From NCBI GenBank assembly GCA_951804985.1, contig OX638134.1:77851679-77915678 (forward strand): 64,000 nucleotides of DNA, in the 5' to 3' direction. The translations under genes were made by a program, and so were the position numbers. Source of the stretch: Dryomyza anilis. Taxonomy: Eukaryota > Arthropoda > Insecta > Diptera > Dryomyzidae. Positions 11,847 to 24,236 of this stretch are shown one piece after another. Numbering within the stretch: position 1 is the stretch's first letter; every line of letters starts with the position of its first letter. The notes below the pieces were generated by a model. It had not been told where the DNA came from. It searched no databases and saw only the letters and a list, made by a program, of their open reading frames with translations.

Positions 11847-12365
11847 TTAAAAAATAAATTGCGTTTACATTTTTTCGAAAACTGGTTTTGTTAAGTACGA
11901 TATTTTATTTATGCTAAAGGGTTTTTCAATAAGAGCGCTACAAAAGTTTTTTTTAAGGGTTTTTCAACAGGGACGCTACAAAAGTAGAGCGACAGGGACA
12001 GCAAACGACACCATATTTCTTGCCACTCTTTTGACATTTCTCTTCAGTAAGGTTTACCATTTCATGATGGAAAGATATACGAATTCGAATTTCGGTAGTA
12101 AATTTTAATAATTTCGACTCTTTGTTGGCTCATATATCTTTCCATCATGAAATGGCAAACCTTACTAAAGAGAAATGTCAAAAAAGCGGCAAGAAATATG
12201 GCGTCGTTTGCTGTCCCTGTCGCTCTACTTTTGTAGCGTCCCTGTTGAAAAACCCTTAAAAAAACTTTTGTAGCGCTCTTATTGAAAAAACCCTTTAGCA
12301 TAAATAAAATATCGTACTTAACAAAACCAGTTTTCGAAAAAATTTAAACGCAATTTATTTTTTAA
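11847..12365. mobile_element. Palindromic Tc1/mariner-like foldback derivative
   Basis: A 519-bp palindrome bounded by TTAA at each end. The outer arms (TAAATAAAATATCGTACTTA and its complement) and the inner arms are nearly perfect. The inner arms at 11956-12064 and about 12140-12256 match the 5' end of the Tc1-like element at 44401: terminal repeat AGGGTTTTTCAA, leader, and the first codons after ATGATGGAAAGATATAC. The right arm carries more of the transposase start (to about codon 19, minus strand) than the left. The terminal motif is doubled on each side (11918 and 11956; about 12256 and 12294), which suggests nesting or internal duplication. It cannot encode transposase and would need the enzyme in trans. 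Confidence 0.85.
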
Positions 12366-12939
12366 TTGTCTAAACTAATTATTATATACCTAAGAGTGCT
12401 TACAGTCTGATATTTTTGTTCAGATATTTGACCTTAAACTTGAACAATTTTTTTGTTAGACTTTTTTTGTATTTTTTTATCATTTTTTATTTTATTAACT
12501 AAAATAAAATATATCATTATTTGGAAATAAAACGAGTATTGGATTTTGTTAATTAAATTGTTTTATTTTGAATTTTTACATTATTGATTATTTTAATGAA
12601 ACTATAATAAAACGTTTTACCTCTTTCAACACTATTCCATTCAGTTTTCATTTTGTTTACTATTTTTGTTTAGTTTTATTTACTCATTTTTCAATGCTCA
12701 TTTCGGTTCGTCACTCTCAACACTTTTTGTGAAAAACTCTTGTTGTACCCGACCCGTTTGCAAATTAGGTCAAAACAGTTGCAATCAACGATGACCGACC
12801 GCTTTATTGGTGTCCCAGTCATCGATATTTGTTTGTACGATACACTAAGAATAAATATGTTAGAATTTGGAATTTTAATTATTAAATTAAAATATTTTAT
12901 TTGATATCTGTTTAAAAAATCAGAATAAAATAAAAATAG
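12366..12939. other. AT-rich DNA, no gene seen
   Basis: An AT-rich stretch with a somewhat more complex segment at 12690-12840, including CGTTTGCAAATTAGGTC and CGATGACCGACCG. No frame or RNA is recognised. It may be unique host sequence. Confidence 0.4.
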
Positions 12940-13210
12940 TTGCCTCGGAAGTAAATTGTCTGGAAAGAATTGCCTTGAGAAGCGAAGAATAGTTCGAAAA
13001 AGAATTGTCTCGGGAAATAATGTCTTTGAAAATTAACTATCAAAGAAATAAATAACTCTGGGAAAAAATTTACGCAGCGTTGATTTTTACAAAAAATTAT
13101 TTTGTAGAGAAAACATTTTTTTTTGTAAATAATATTATCCGGAAATATATTTCTACGGAAAGAATTTTCTCGGGAAAAATATCCCGCTAGAAAGAATGTT
13201 TTGGCTTGTT
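12940..13210 (-). repeat. Degenerate GAAAGAATTGTCTCGG repeats
   Basis: Words such as GGAAAGAATTGCCTTG, AAAAAGAATTGTCTCGGG and GGAAAGAATTTTCTCGGG recur. On the minus strand they resemble the 15-bp CCCCGTAGAATTCTT units of the composite elements at 41460 and 43740, so this is probably an old fragment of the same family. Confidence 0.5.
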
Positions 13211-13624
13211 TCCATTGATTTCCAGATTTTGACTTTTAAAATTTGTTTTTTTATGAATTTTTTTTTTATTTTTTGAGAATTTTTTATATATTGATTTTTC
13301 CCAATTATTCAGAATTATTTTCAAAATGTAGCACCAAAATTCTTTGCATGTATTTTATTGGTGTGCATAAAATAATCAAGTTTCTATTGATTTTCTATAA
13401 AATCGTTTTCTTTACTTGGCCTGCATGTAATCAGTTACCAAGCGCGCAGAATGAATGGCTGCGAGTCGTTGGACGTTGTAACGCAGTTCAGAGAAGAGAC
13501 ACCAATAAAAAGCGAAGAGTAGTGACAAAAAAAATAGAGAGAAAAAGTTGATGCTATGAAAACTGACAGCTCAAAGTGAAAAGTGTGGTGGAAGTTAAAA
13601 ACAGGAAAAACTAATGAAGCGAGA
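13211..13624. other. Unique-looking DNA left of the foldback element
   Basis: Bases 13400-13624 are non-repetitive and GC-richer. A short open frame reads basic residues toward a stop near 13551, with no recognised domain. Together with 24237-24300 this is the pre-insertion locus of the foldback element. Confidence 0.45.
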
Positions 13625-13633
13625 CCGTCAATT
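13625..13633 (+). repeat. Left 9-bp target-site duplication of foldback
   Basis: CCGTCAATT directly precedes the AAGTCCG terminus and is repeated exactly at 24228-24236 after the other terminus. Confidence 0.9.
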
Positions 13634-13796
13634 AAGTCCGTGAAGATAAATACGTATTTAATTTAGCAGAGACTCAAACCAAAATTTTTACATGAGCATT
13701 TACAGACCGTTAACAGAGGCGGGTCAATGGGAATAATTCATCAATCGGTGCATCTAAATGGGAACGGTCAAGTCGGGGATGATTATGTACTAACCG
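13634..13796 (+). repeat. Left outer terminal inverted repeat
   Basis: A 163-base non-satellite terminus. It contains the palindrome AAATACGTATTT near the tip and TTAACAGAGGC further in. It runs directly into the first satellite monomer at GTACTAACCG. Confidence 0.92.
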
Positions 13797-16700
13797 AACC
13801 TAATACGTTGGATAGCTAATGGATAGAGCTTTCCAAAAATATATGCCAATAGTTTGGATCGATCTTCCTAACATTTTTAATTATTTTTTGAAAATGGGTC
13901 ATATTTTGTAGGAAAAGTGGTCATGATGAAGTGGTCCCTGTCCAGGTGGGGATGACTGTGTACTAACCGAACCTAATACGTTGGATAGCTAATGGATTAA
14001 GCTTTCCAAAACTATATGCCAGTAGTTTAAGTCGATCTTCCTAACATTTTTAATTATTTTTTGAAAATGGGTCATAAATTGTAGGAAAAGTGGTCATGAT
14101 GAAGTGGTCCCTGTCCAGGTGGGGATGACTGTGTACTAACCGAACCTAATACGTTGGATAGCTAATGGATTAAGCTTTCCAAAACTATATGCGAGTAGTT
14201 TAAGTCGATCTTCCTAACATTTTTAATTATTTTTTGAAAATGGGTCATATTTGGTAGAAAAAGTGGTCATGATGAAGTGGCCACTGTCCAGGTGAGGATG
14301 ACTGTGTACTAACCGAACCTAATACGTTTGATAGGCAATGGATAAGGCTTTCCAAAACTATATGCCAATAGTTTGGATCGATCTTCCTAACATTTTTAAT
14401 TATTTTTTGAAAATGCGCCTTATTTGGTAGAAAAAGTGGTCATGATGAAGTGATCACTGTCCAGATGGGAATAACTGTATACTATCCGAACCTAGTACGT
14501 TGGATAGGCAATGGATAAAGCTTTCCAAAACTATATGCCAAAAATTTTGATATATCGATTTGGTATTTTTGATAATTTTTCAAATTATATGTTTTCAATA
14601 TAAATGCATATTCTCAATTAGAGTTAAATACGTTTTTTTGCCTCTGTTAAAGTCAAATACGTTTTTTGCTGTTAAATTTGAACTTTTACATTTTGCGCCT
14701 GAAACACATTTTTGAAGTGGGCACTGTCCAGGTGGGGATGACTGTGTACTAACCGAACCTAATTCGTTGGATAGCTAATGGATAGAGCTTTCCAAAAATA
14801 TATACGAATAGTTTGGGTCGATCTTCCTAACATTTTTAATTATTTTTTGAAAATGGGTCATATTTTGTAGGAAAAGTGGTTATGATGAAGTGGCCACTGT
14901 CCAGGTGGGGATGACTGTGTACTTACCGAACCTAATACGTTGGATAGCTAATGGATAGAGCTTTCCAAAAATATATACAAATAGTTTGGATCGATCTTCC
15001 TAACATTTTTAATTATTTTTTGAAAATGGGTCATATTTTGTAGGAAAAGTGGTTATGATGAAGTGGCCACTGTCCAGGTGGGGATGACTGTGTACTAACC
15101 GAACCTAATACGTTGGATAGCTAATGGATAGAGCTTTCCAAAAATATATGCCAATAGTTTGGGTCGATCTTCCTAACATTTTTAATTATTTTTTGAAAAT
15201 GGGTCATATTTTGTAGGAAAAGTGGTTATGATGAAGTGGCCACTGTCCAGGTGGGGATGACTGTGTACTAACCGAACTTAACACGTTGGATAGCTAATGG
15301 ATAGAGCTTTCCAAAAATATATGCCAATAGTTTGGATCGATCTTCCTAACATTTTTAATTATTTTTTGAAAATGGGTCATATTTTGTAGGAAAAGTGGTC
15401 ATGATGAAGTGGTCCCTGTCCAGGTGGGGATGACTGTGTACTGACCGAACCTAATACGTTGGATAGCTAATAGATTAAGCTTTCGAAAACTATATGCCAG
15501 TAGTTTGGGTCGATCTTCCTAACATTTTTAATTATTTTTTGAAAATGGGTCATATTTTGTAGAAAAAATGGTCATGATGAAGTGGCCACTGTCCACGTGG
15601 GGATGACTGTGTACTAACCGAACCTAATACGTTGTATAGCTAATGCATAGAGTTTTCCAAAAATATATACGAATAGTTTAAGTCGATATTCCTAACATTT
15701 TTAATTATTTTTTGAAAATGGGTCATATTTGGTAGAAAAAGTGGTCATGATGAAGTGATCACTGTGCATGTGGGAATAACTGTGTACTAACCGAACCTAG
15801 TACGTTGGATGGGCAATGGATAAGGCTTTCCAAAACTGTATGCCAAAAATTTTTATATATCGATTTGGTATTTTTGATAGTTTTTCAAATTTAATTGTTT
15901 TCAATATGAAATGCATATTCTCAATTAGAGTTAAATACCTTTTTATTGCCTCTGTTAAAGTCAAATACGTTTTTTGCTGTTAAATTTGAACTTTTACATT
16001 TTGCGCCTGAAACACATTTTTAAAGTGGCCACTGTCCAGGTGGGGATGACTGTGTACTAACCGAACCTAATTCGTTGGATAGCTAATGGATAGAGGTTTC
16101 CAAAAATATATACGAATAGTTTGGGTCGATCTTCCTAACATTTTTAATTATTTTTTGAAAATGGGTCATATTTTGTAGGAAAAGTGGTCATGATGAAGTG
16201 GTCCCTGTCCAGGTGGGGATGACTGTGTTCTAACCGAACCTAATACGTTGGATAGCTAATGGATTAAGCTTTCCAAAACTATATGCCAGTAGTTTAAGTC
16301 GATCTTCCTAACATTTTTAATTATTTTTTGAAAATGGGTCATATTTGGTAGAAAAAGTGGTCATGATGAAGTGGCCACTGTCCAGGTGAGGATGACTGTG
16401 TACTAACCGAACCTAATACGTTTGATAGGCAATGGATAAGGCTTTCCAAAACTATATGCCAATAGTTTGGATCGATCTTCCTAACATTTTTAATTATTTT
16501 TTGAAAATGGGCCTTATTTGGTAGAAAAAGTGGTCATGATGAAGTGATCACTGTCCAGATGGGAATAACTGTATACTATCCGAACCTAGTACGTTGGATA
16601 GGCAATGGATAAAGCTTTCCAAAACTATATGCCAAAAATTTTGATATATCGATTTGGTATTTTTGATAATTTTTCAAATTATATGTTTTCAATATAAATG

Positions 16701-19700
16701 CATATTCTCAATTAGAGTTAAATACGTTTTTTTGCCTCTGTTAAAGTCAAATACGTTTTTTGCTGTTAAATTTGAACTTTTACATTTTGCGCCTGAAACA
16801 CATTTTTGAAGTGGGCACTGTCCAGGTGGGGATGACTGTGTACTAACCGAACCTAATTCGTTGGATAGCTAATGGATAGAGCTTTCCAAAAATATATGCC
16901 AATAGTTTGGATCGATCTTCCTAACATTTTTAATTATTTTTTGAAAATGGGTCATATTTTGTAGGAAAAGTGGTCATGATGAAGTGGTCCCTGTCCAGGT
17001 GGGGATGACTGTGTACTGACCGAACCTAATACGTTGGATAGCTAATAGATTAAGCTTTCGAAAACTATATGCCAGTAGTTTGGGTCGATCTTCCTAACAT
17101 TTTTAATTATTTTTTGAAAATGGGTCATATTTTGTAGGAAAAGTGGTTATGATGAAGTGGCCACTGTCCAGGTGGGGATGACTGTGTACTAACCGAACCT
17201 AATACGTTGGATAGCTAATGGATAGAGCTTTCCAAAAATATATGCCAATAGTTTGGGTCGATCTTCCTAACATTTTTAATTATTTTTTGAAAATGGGTCA
17301 TATTTTGTAGGAAAAGTGGTTATGATGAAGTGGCCACTGTCCAGGTGGGGATGACTGTGTACTAACCGAACCTAATACGTTGGATAGCTAATGGATAGAG
17401 CTTTCCAAAAATATATGCCAATAGTTTGGATCGATCTTCCTAACATTTTTAATTATTTTTTGAAAATGGGTCATATTTTGTAGGAAAAGTGGTCATGATG
17501 AAGTGGTCCCTGTCCAGGTGGGGATGACTGTGTACTGACCGAACCTAATACGTTGGATAGCTAATAGATTAAGCTTTCGAAAACTATATGCCAGTAGTTT
17601 GGGTCGATCTTCCTAACATTTTTAATTATTTTTTGAAAATGGGTCATATTTTGTAGAAAAAATGGTCATGATGAAGTGGCCACTGTCCACGTGGGGATGA
17701 CTGTGTACTAACCGAACCTAATACGTTGTATAGCTAATGCATAGAGTTTTCCAAAAATATATACGAATAGTTTGGGTCGATATTCCTAACATTTTTAATT
17801 ATTTTTTGAAAATGGGTCATATTTGGTAGAAAAAGTGGTCATGATGAAGTGGCCACTGTCCAGGTGGGTATAACTGTGTACTAACCGAACCTAGAACGTT
17901 AGATAGGCAATGGATAAGGCTTTCCAAAACTATATGCCAATAGTTTGGATCGATCTTCCTAACATTTTTAATTATTTTTTGAAAATGGGCCTTATTTGGT
18001 AGAAAAAGTGGTCATGATGAAGTGATCACTGTCCAGATGGGAATAACTGTATACTATCCGAACCTAGTACGTTGGATAGGCAATGGATAAAGCTTTCCAA
18101 AACTATATGCCAAAAATTTTGATATATCGATTTGGTATTTTTGATAATTTTTCAAATTATATGTTTTCAATATAAATGCATATTCTCAATTAGAGTTAAA
18201 TACGTTTTTTTGCCTCTGTTAAAGTCAAATACGTTTTTTGCTGTTAAATTTGAACTTTTACATTTTGCGCCTGAAACACATTTTTGAAGTGGGCACTGTC
18301 CAGGTGGGGATGACTGTGTACTAACCGAACCTAATTCGTTGGATAGCTAATGGATAGAGCTTTCTAAAAATATATACGAATAGTTTGGGTCGATCTTCCT
18401 AACATTTTTAATTATTTTTTGAAAATGGGTCATATTTTGTAGGAAAAGTGGTCATGATGAAGTGGTCCCTGTCCAGGTGGGGATGACTGTGTACTAACCG
18501 AACCTAATACGTTGGATAGCTAATGGATTAAGCTTTCCAAAACTATATGCCAGTAGTTTCAGTCGATCTTCCTCACATTTTTAATTATTTTTTGAAAATG
18601 GGTCATATTTGGTAGAAAAAGTGGTCATGATGAAGTGGCCACTGTCCAGGTGAGGATGACTGTGTACTAACCGAACCTAATACGTTTGATAGGCAATGGA
18701 TAAGGCTTTCCAAAACTATATGCCAATAGTTTAGATCGATCTTCCTAACATTTTTAATTATTTTTTGAAAATGGGCCTTATTTGGTAGAAAAAGTGGTCA
18801 TGATGAAGTGATCACTGTCCAGATGGGAATAACTGTATACTATCCGAACCTAGTACGTTGGATAGGCAATGGATAAAGCCTTCCAAAACTATATGCCAAA
18901 AATTTTGATATATCGATTTGGTATATTTGATAATTTTTCAAATTATATGTTTTCAATATGAAATGCATATTCTCAATTAGAGTTAAATACGTTTTTTTTG
19001 CCTCTGTTAAAGTCAAATACGTTTTTTGCTGTTAAATTTGAACTTTTACATTTTGCGCCTGAAACACATTTATAAAGTGGCCACTGTCCAGGTGGGGATG
19101 ACTGTGTACTAACCGATCCTAATACGTTGGATAGCTAATGGATAGCGCTTTCCAAAAATGTATACGAATAGTTTGGGTCGATCTTCCTAACATTTTTAAT
19201 AATTTTTTGAAAATGGGTCATATTTTGTAGTAAAAGTGGTTATAATGAAGTGGCCACTGTCCAGGTAGGGATGACTGTGTACTAACCGAACCTAATACGT
19301 TGGATAGCTAATGGATAGGCTTTCCAAAAAAATATACGAATAGTTTGGGTCGATCTTCCTAACATTTTTAATTATTTTTTGAAAATGGGTCATATTTTGT
19401 AGGAAAAGTGGTTATGATGAAGTGGCCACTGTCCAGGTGGGGATGACTGTGTACTAACCGAACCTAATACGTTGGATAGATAATGGATAGAGCTTTCCAA
19501 AAATATATGCCAATAGTTTGGATCGATCTTCCTAACATTTTTAATTATTTTTTGAAAATGGGTCATATTTGGTAGAAAAAGTGGTCATGATTAAGTGGCC
19601 ACTGTCCAGGTGGGGATGACTGTGTACTAACCGAACCTAATACGTTCTATAGCTAATGGATAGAGCTTTCCAAAAATATATACGAATAGTTTGGGTCGAT

Positions 19701-19755
19701 CTTCCTAACATTTTTAATTATTTTTTGAAAATGGGTCATATTTTGTAGGAAAAGT
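13797..19755 (+). repeat. Left arm: 173-bp satellite array
   Basis: About 30 head-to-tail units. CTGTCCAGG landmarks at 13938, 14111, 14284 and 14457 are exactly 173 bases apart. Conserved blocks include GTACTAACCGAACCTAATAC and TTCCTAACATTTTTAATTAT. Five enlarged units occur (near 14538, 15841, 16631, 18109 and 18894) in which the second half is replaced by another sequence. Blocks containing them recur about 2.1-2.3 kb apart (14284, 16378, 18642), giving a higher-order structure. No coding frame. Confidence 0.95.
14538..14723 (+). repeat. Enlarged satellite unit segment (type example)
   Basis: A segment of about 185 bases starting at the ATATGCCAAAAATTTTGATA junction replaces the standard second half of a monomer. 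It contains AAATACGTTTTTTTGCCTC, GCCTCTGTTAAAGTC and a second AAATACGTTTTTTG. Further copies lie at 15841-16028, 16631-16816, 18109-18296 and 18894-19080, and inverted at 20101-20287 and 21930-22114. Its AAATACGT and GCCTCTGTTAA words also occur in the outer terminal repeats. Confidence 0.9.
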
Positions 19756-19770
19756 TTTTTTATCATGACC
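19756..19770. other. Centre of the giant palindrome
   Basis: Orientation flips here. The left arm ends ...TGTAGGAAAAGT, a 15-base loop of six T plus ATCATGACC follows, and the right arm starts ACTTATCCTACA. Nothing unique separates the arms. Confidence 0.9.
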
Positions 19771-22700
19771 ACTTATCCTACAAAATATGACCCATTTTCA
19801 AAAAATAATTAAAAATGTTAGGAAGATCGATCCAAACTATTGGCATACAGTTTTGGAAAGCCTTATCCATTAGCTATCCAACGTATTAGGTTCGGTTAGT
19901 ACACAGTCATCCCCACCTGGACAGTGGCCACTTCATCATAACCACTTTTCCTACAAAATATGACCCATTTTCAAAAAATAATTAAAAATGTTAGGAAGAT
20001 CGACCCAAACTATTTGTATATATTTTTGGAAAGCTCTATCCATTAGCTATCCAACGAATTAGGTTCGGTTAGTACACAGTCATCCCCACCTGGACAGTGC
20101 CCACTTCAAAAATGTGTTTCAGGCGCAAAATGTAAAAGTTCAAATTTAACAGCAAAAAACGTATTTGACTTTAACAGAGGCAAAAAAACGTATTTAACTC
20201 TAATTGAGAATATGCATTTCATATTGAAAACAATTAAATTTGAAAAATTATCAAAAATACCAAATCGATATATCAAAATTTTTGGCATATAGTTTTGGAA
20301 AGCCTTATCCATTGCCTATCCAACGTACTAGGTTCGGTTAGTACACAGTTATTCCCACATGGACAGTGATCACTTCATCATGACCACTTTTTCTACCAAA
20401 TATGACCCATTTTCAAAAAATAAGTAAAAATGTTAGGAATATCGACCCAAACTATTCGTATATATTTTTGGAAAGCTCTATGCATTAGCTATACAACGTG
20501 TTAGGTTCGGTTAGTACACAGTCATCCCCACCTGGACAGTGGCCACTTCATCATGACCATTTTTTCTACAAAATATGACCCATTTTCAAAAAATAATTAA
20601 AAATGTTAGGAAGACCGATCCAAACCATTGGCATATATTTTTGGAAAGCTCTATCCATTAGCTATCTAACGTATTAGGTTCGGTTAGTACACAGTCATCC
20701 CCACCTGGACAGTGGCCACTTCATCATGATCACTTTTCCTACAAAATATGACCCATTTTCAAAAAATAATTAAAAATGTTAGGAAGATCGACCCAAACTA
20801 CTGGCATATAGTTTTGGAAAGCTTAATCCATTAGCTATCCAACGTATTAGGTTCGGTTAGTACACAGTCATCCCCACCTGGATAGTGGCCACTTCATCAT
20901 GACCACTTTTTCTACCAAATATGACCCATTTTCAAAAAATAATTAAAAATGTTAGGAAGATCGATCCAAACTATTGGCATACAGTTTTGGAAAGCCTTGT
21001 CCATTAGCTATCCAACGTATTAGGTTCGGTTAGTACACAGTCATCCCCACCGGGACAGGGACCACTTCATCATGACCACTTTTCCTACAAAATATGACCC
21101 ATTTTCAAAAAATAATTAAAAATGTTAGGAAGATCGATCCAAACTATTGGCATATATTTTTAGAAAGCTCTATCCATTAGCTATCCAACGTATTAGGTTC
21201 GGTTAGTACACAGTCATCCCCACCTGGATAGTGGCCACTTCATCATGACCACTTTTTCTACCAAATATGACCCATTTTCAAAAAATAAGTAAAAATGTTA
21301 GGAATATCGACCCAAACTATTCGTATATATTTTTGGAAAGCTCTATGCATTAGCTATACAACGTGTTAGGTTCGGTTAGTACACAGTCATCCCCACCTGG
21401 ACAGTGGCCACTTCATCATGACCATTTTTTCTACAAAATATGACCCATTTTCAAAAAATAATTAAAAATGTTAGGAAGACCGATCCAAACCATTGGCATA
21501 TATTTTTGGAAAGCTCTATCCATTAGCTATCCAACGAATTAGGTTCGGTTAGTACACAGTCATCCCCACCTGGACAGTGGCCACTTCATCATGATCACTT
21601 TTCCTACAAAATATGACCCATTTTCAAAAAATAATTAAAAATGTTAGGAAGATCGACCCAAACTACTGGCATATAGTTTTGGAAAGCTTAATCCATTAGC
21701 TATCCAACGTATTAGGTTCGGTTAGTACACAGTCATCCCCACCTGGACAGTGGCCACTTCATCATGACCACTTATTGTACAAATTATTACCCATTTTCAA
21801 AAAATAATTAAAAATGTTAGGAAGATCGACCCAAACTATTCGTATATATTTTTGGAAAGCTCTGTCCATTAGCTATCCAACATATAAGGTTTGGTTAGTA
21901 CACAGTCATCCCCACCTGGACAGTGGCCACTTTAAAAATGTGTTTCAGGCGCAAAATGTAAAAGTTCAAATTTAGCAGCAAAAAACGTATTTGACTTTAA
22001 CAGAGGCAAAAAAACGTATTTAACTCTAATTGAGAATATTCATTTCATATTGAAAACAATTAAATTTGAAAAACTATCAAAAATACCAAATAGATATAAC
22101 AAAATTTTTGGCATACAGTTTTGGAAAGCCTTATCCATTGCCTATCCAACGTACTAGGTTCGATTAGTACACAGTTATTCCCACATGGACAGTGGCCACT
22201 TCATCATGACCACTTTTTCTACAAAATATGACCCATTTTCAAAAAATAATTAAAAATGTTAGGAAGATCGACCCAAACTATTCGTATATATTTTTGGAAA
22301 GCTCTATGCATTAGCTATACAACGTATTAGGTTCGGTTAGTACACAGTCATCCCCACGTGGACAGTGGCCACTTCATCATGACCACTTTTCCTACAAAAT
22401 ATGACCCATTTTCAAAAAATAATTAAAAATGTTAGGAAGATCGTCCCAAACTATTCGTATATATTTTTGGAAAGCTCTATCCATTAGCTATCCAACGTAC
22501 TAGGTTCGGTTAGTACACAGTCATCCCCACCTGGACAGTGGCCACTTCATCATGACCACTTTTTCTACAAAATATGACCCATTTTCAAAAAATAATTAAA
22601 AATGTTAGGAAGATCGACCCAAACTACTGGCATATAGTTTTGGAAAGCCTTATCCATTGCCTATCCAACGTACTAGGTTCGGTTAGTACACAGTTATTCC

Positions 22701-24064
22701 CACATGGACAGTGGCCACTTCATCATGACCACTTTTTCTACAAAATATGACCCATTTTCAAAAAATAATTAAAAATGTTAGGAAGATCGACCCAAACTAT
22801 TCGTATATATTTTTGGAAAGCTCTATCCATTAGCTATCCAACGTATTAGGTTCGGTTAGTACACAGTCATCCCCACCTGGACAGTGGCCACTTCATCATA
22901 ACCACTTTTCCTACAAAATATGACCCATTTTTAAAAATTTATTAAAAATGTTAGGAAGATCGACCCAAACTATTCGTATATATTTTTGGAAAGCTCTATC
23001 CATTAGCTATCCAACGTATTAGGTTCGGTTAGTACACAGTCATCCCCACCTGGACAGTGGCCACTTCATCATGACCACTTTTTCTACAAAATATGACCCA
23101 TTTTCAAAAAATAATTAAAAATGTTAGGAAGATCGACCCAAACTATTCCTATATATTTTTGGAAAGCTCTATGCATTAGCTATACAACGTATTAGGTTCG
23201 GTTAGTACACAGTCATCCTCACGTGGACAGTGGCCACTTCATCATGACCATTTTTTCTACAAAATATGACCCATTTTCAAAAAATAATTAAAAATGTTAG
23301 GAAGATCGACCCAAACTACTGGCATATAGTTTTGGAAAGCTTAATATATTAGCTATCCAACGTATTAGGCTCGGTTAGTACACAGTCATCTCCACCTGGA
23401 CAGTGGCCACTTCATCATAACCCTTTTTCCAACAAAATATGACCCATTTTCAAAAAATAATTAAAAATGTTAGGAAGATCGACCCAAACTATTCGTATAT
23501 ATTTTTAGAAAGCACTATCCATTAGCTATCCAACGTATTAGGTTCGGTTAGTACACAGTCATCCCCACCTGAACAGTGGCCACTTCATCATGACCACTTT
23601 TTCTACAAAATATGACCCATTTTCAAAAAATAATTAAAAATGTTAGGAAGATCGACCCAAACTATTCGTATATATTTTTGGAAAGCTCTATGCATTAGCT
23701 ATACAACGTATTAGGTTCGGTTAGTACACAGTCATCCCCACGTGGACAGTGGCCACTTCATCATGACCATTTTTTTCTACAAAATATGACCCATTTTCAA
23801 AAAATAATTAAAAATGTTAGGAAGATCGACCCAAACTACTGGCATATAGTTTTGGAAAGCTTAATCCATTAGCTATCCAACGTATTAGGTTCGGTTAGTA
23901 CACAGTCATCCCCACCTGGACAGGGACCACTTCATCATGACCACTTTTCCTACAAAATATGACCCATTTTCAAAAAATAATTAAAAATGTTAGGAAGATC
24001 GATCCAAACTATTGGCATATATTTTTGGAAAGCTCTATCCATTAGCTATCCAACGTATTAGGTT
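19771..24064 (-). repeat. Right arm: inverted 173-bp satellite array
   Basis: About 24 units of the same satellite on the minus strand, with two enlarged units (20101-20287 and 21930-22114). Unit variants differ in order from the left arm, so this is not a simple mirror copy of it. An open frame at 20106-20312 falls inside an enlarged unit and is not a gene. Confidence 0.95.
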
Positions 24065-24227
24065 CGGTTAGTACACAATCATCCCCGACTTGACCGTGCC
24101 CATTTAGATGCACCGATTGATGAATTATTCCCATTGACCCGCCTCTGTTAACGGTCTGTAAATGCTCTGTTAAAAATTTTGGTTTGAGTCTCTGCTAAAT
24201 TAAATACGTATTTATCTTCACGGACTT
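24065..24227 (-). repeat. Right outer terminal inverted repeat
   Basis: The 163-base complement of 13634-13796. It differs by a three-base cluster near 24172, one base near 24088 and one near 24078. It ends in CGGACTT. Confidence 0.92.
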
Positions 24228-24236
24228 CCGTCAATT
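24228..24236 (+). repeat. Right 9-bp target-site duplication of foldback
   Basis: CCGTCAATT is identical to 13625-13633. Confidence 0.9.

Larger units (their letters stand above)
13634..24227. mobile_element. 10.6-kb foldback transposon with satellite arms
   Basis: The element is a giant inverted repeat. Its termini are AAGTCCGTGAAGATAAATAC at 13634 and the exact complement ending at 24227, flanked by the 9-bp duplication CCGTCAATT. Outer 163-bp terminal repeats (13634-13796 and 24065-24227) differ at only five positions that I can see. Inward, each arm is a tandem array of 173-bp monomers, in + orientation to 19755 and inverted from about 19762. The arms are unequal, about 6.1 and 4.5 kb. 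There is no unique central segment and no transposase. Foldback architecture with tandem repeats inside the terminal repeats and a 9-bp duplication recalls Drosophila FB elements. A 9-bp duplication also fits Mutator-like elements, whereas P/Galileo elements usually give 7-8 bp. I infer a non-autonomous element mobilised in trans; its superfamily is unresolved. Confidence 0.92.

Noticed and set aside
20106..20312. 68-codon minus-strand protein frame
   Set aside because: It lies wholly within an enlarged satellite unit of the foldback element and recurs with the repeat.
13634..24227. Two separate inverted satellite arrays rather than one element
   Set aside because: Matching non-satellite termini and an exact 9-bp duplication at the outer edges support a single inserted unit.
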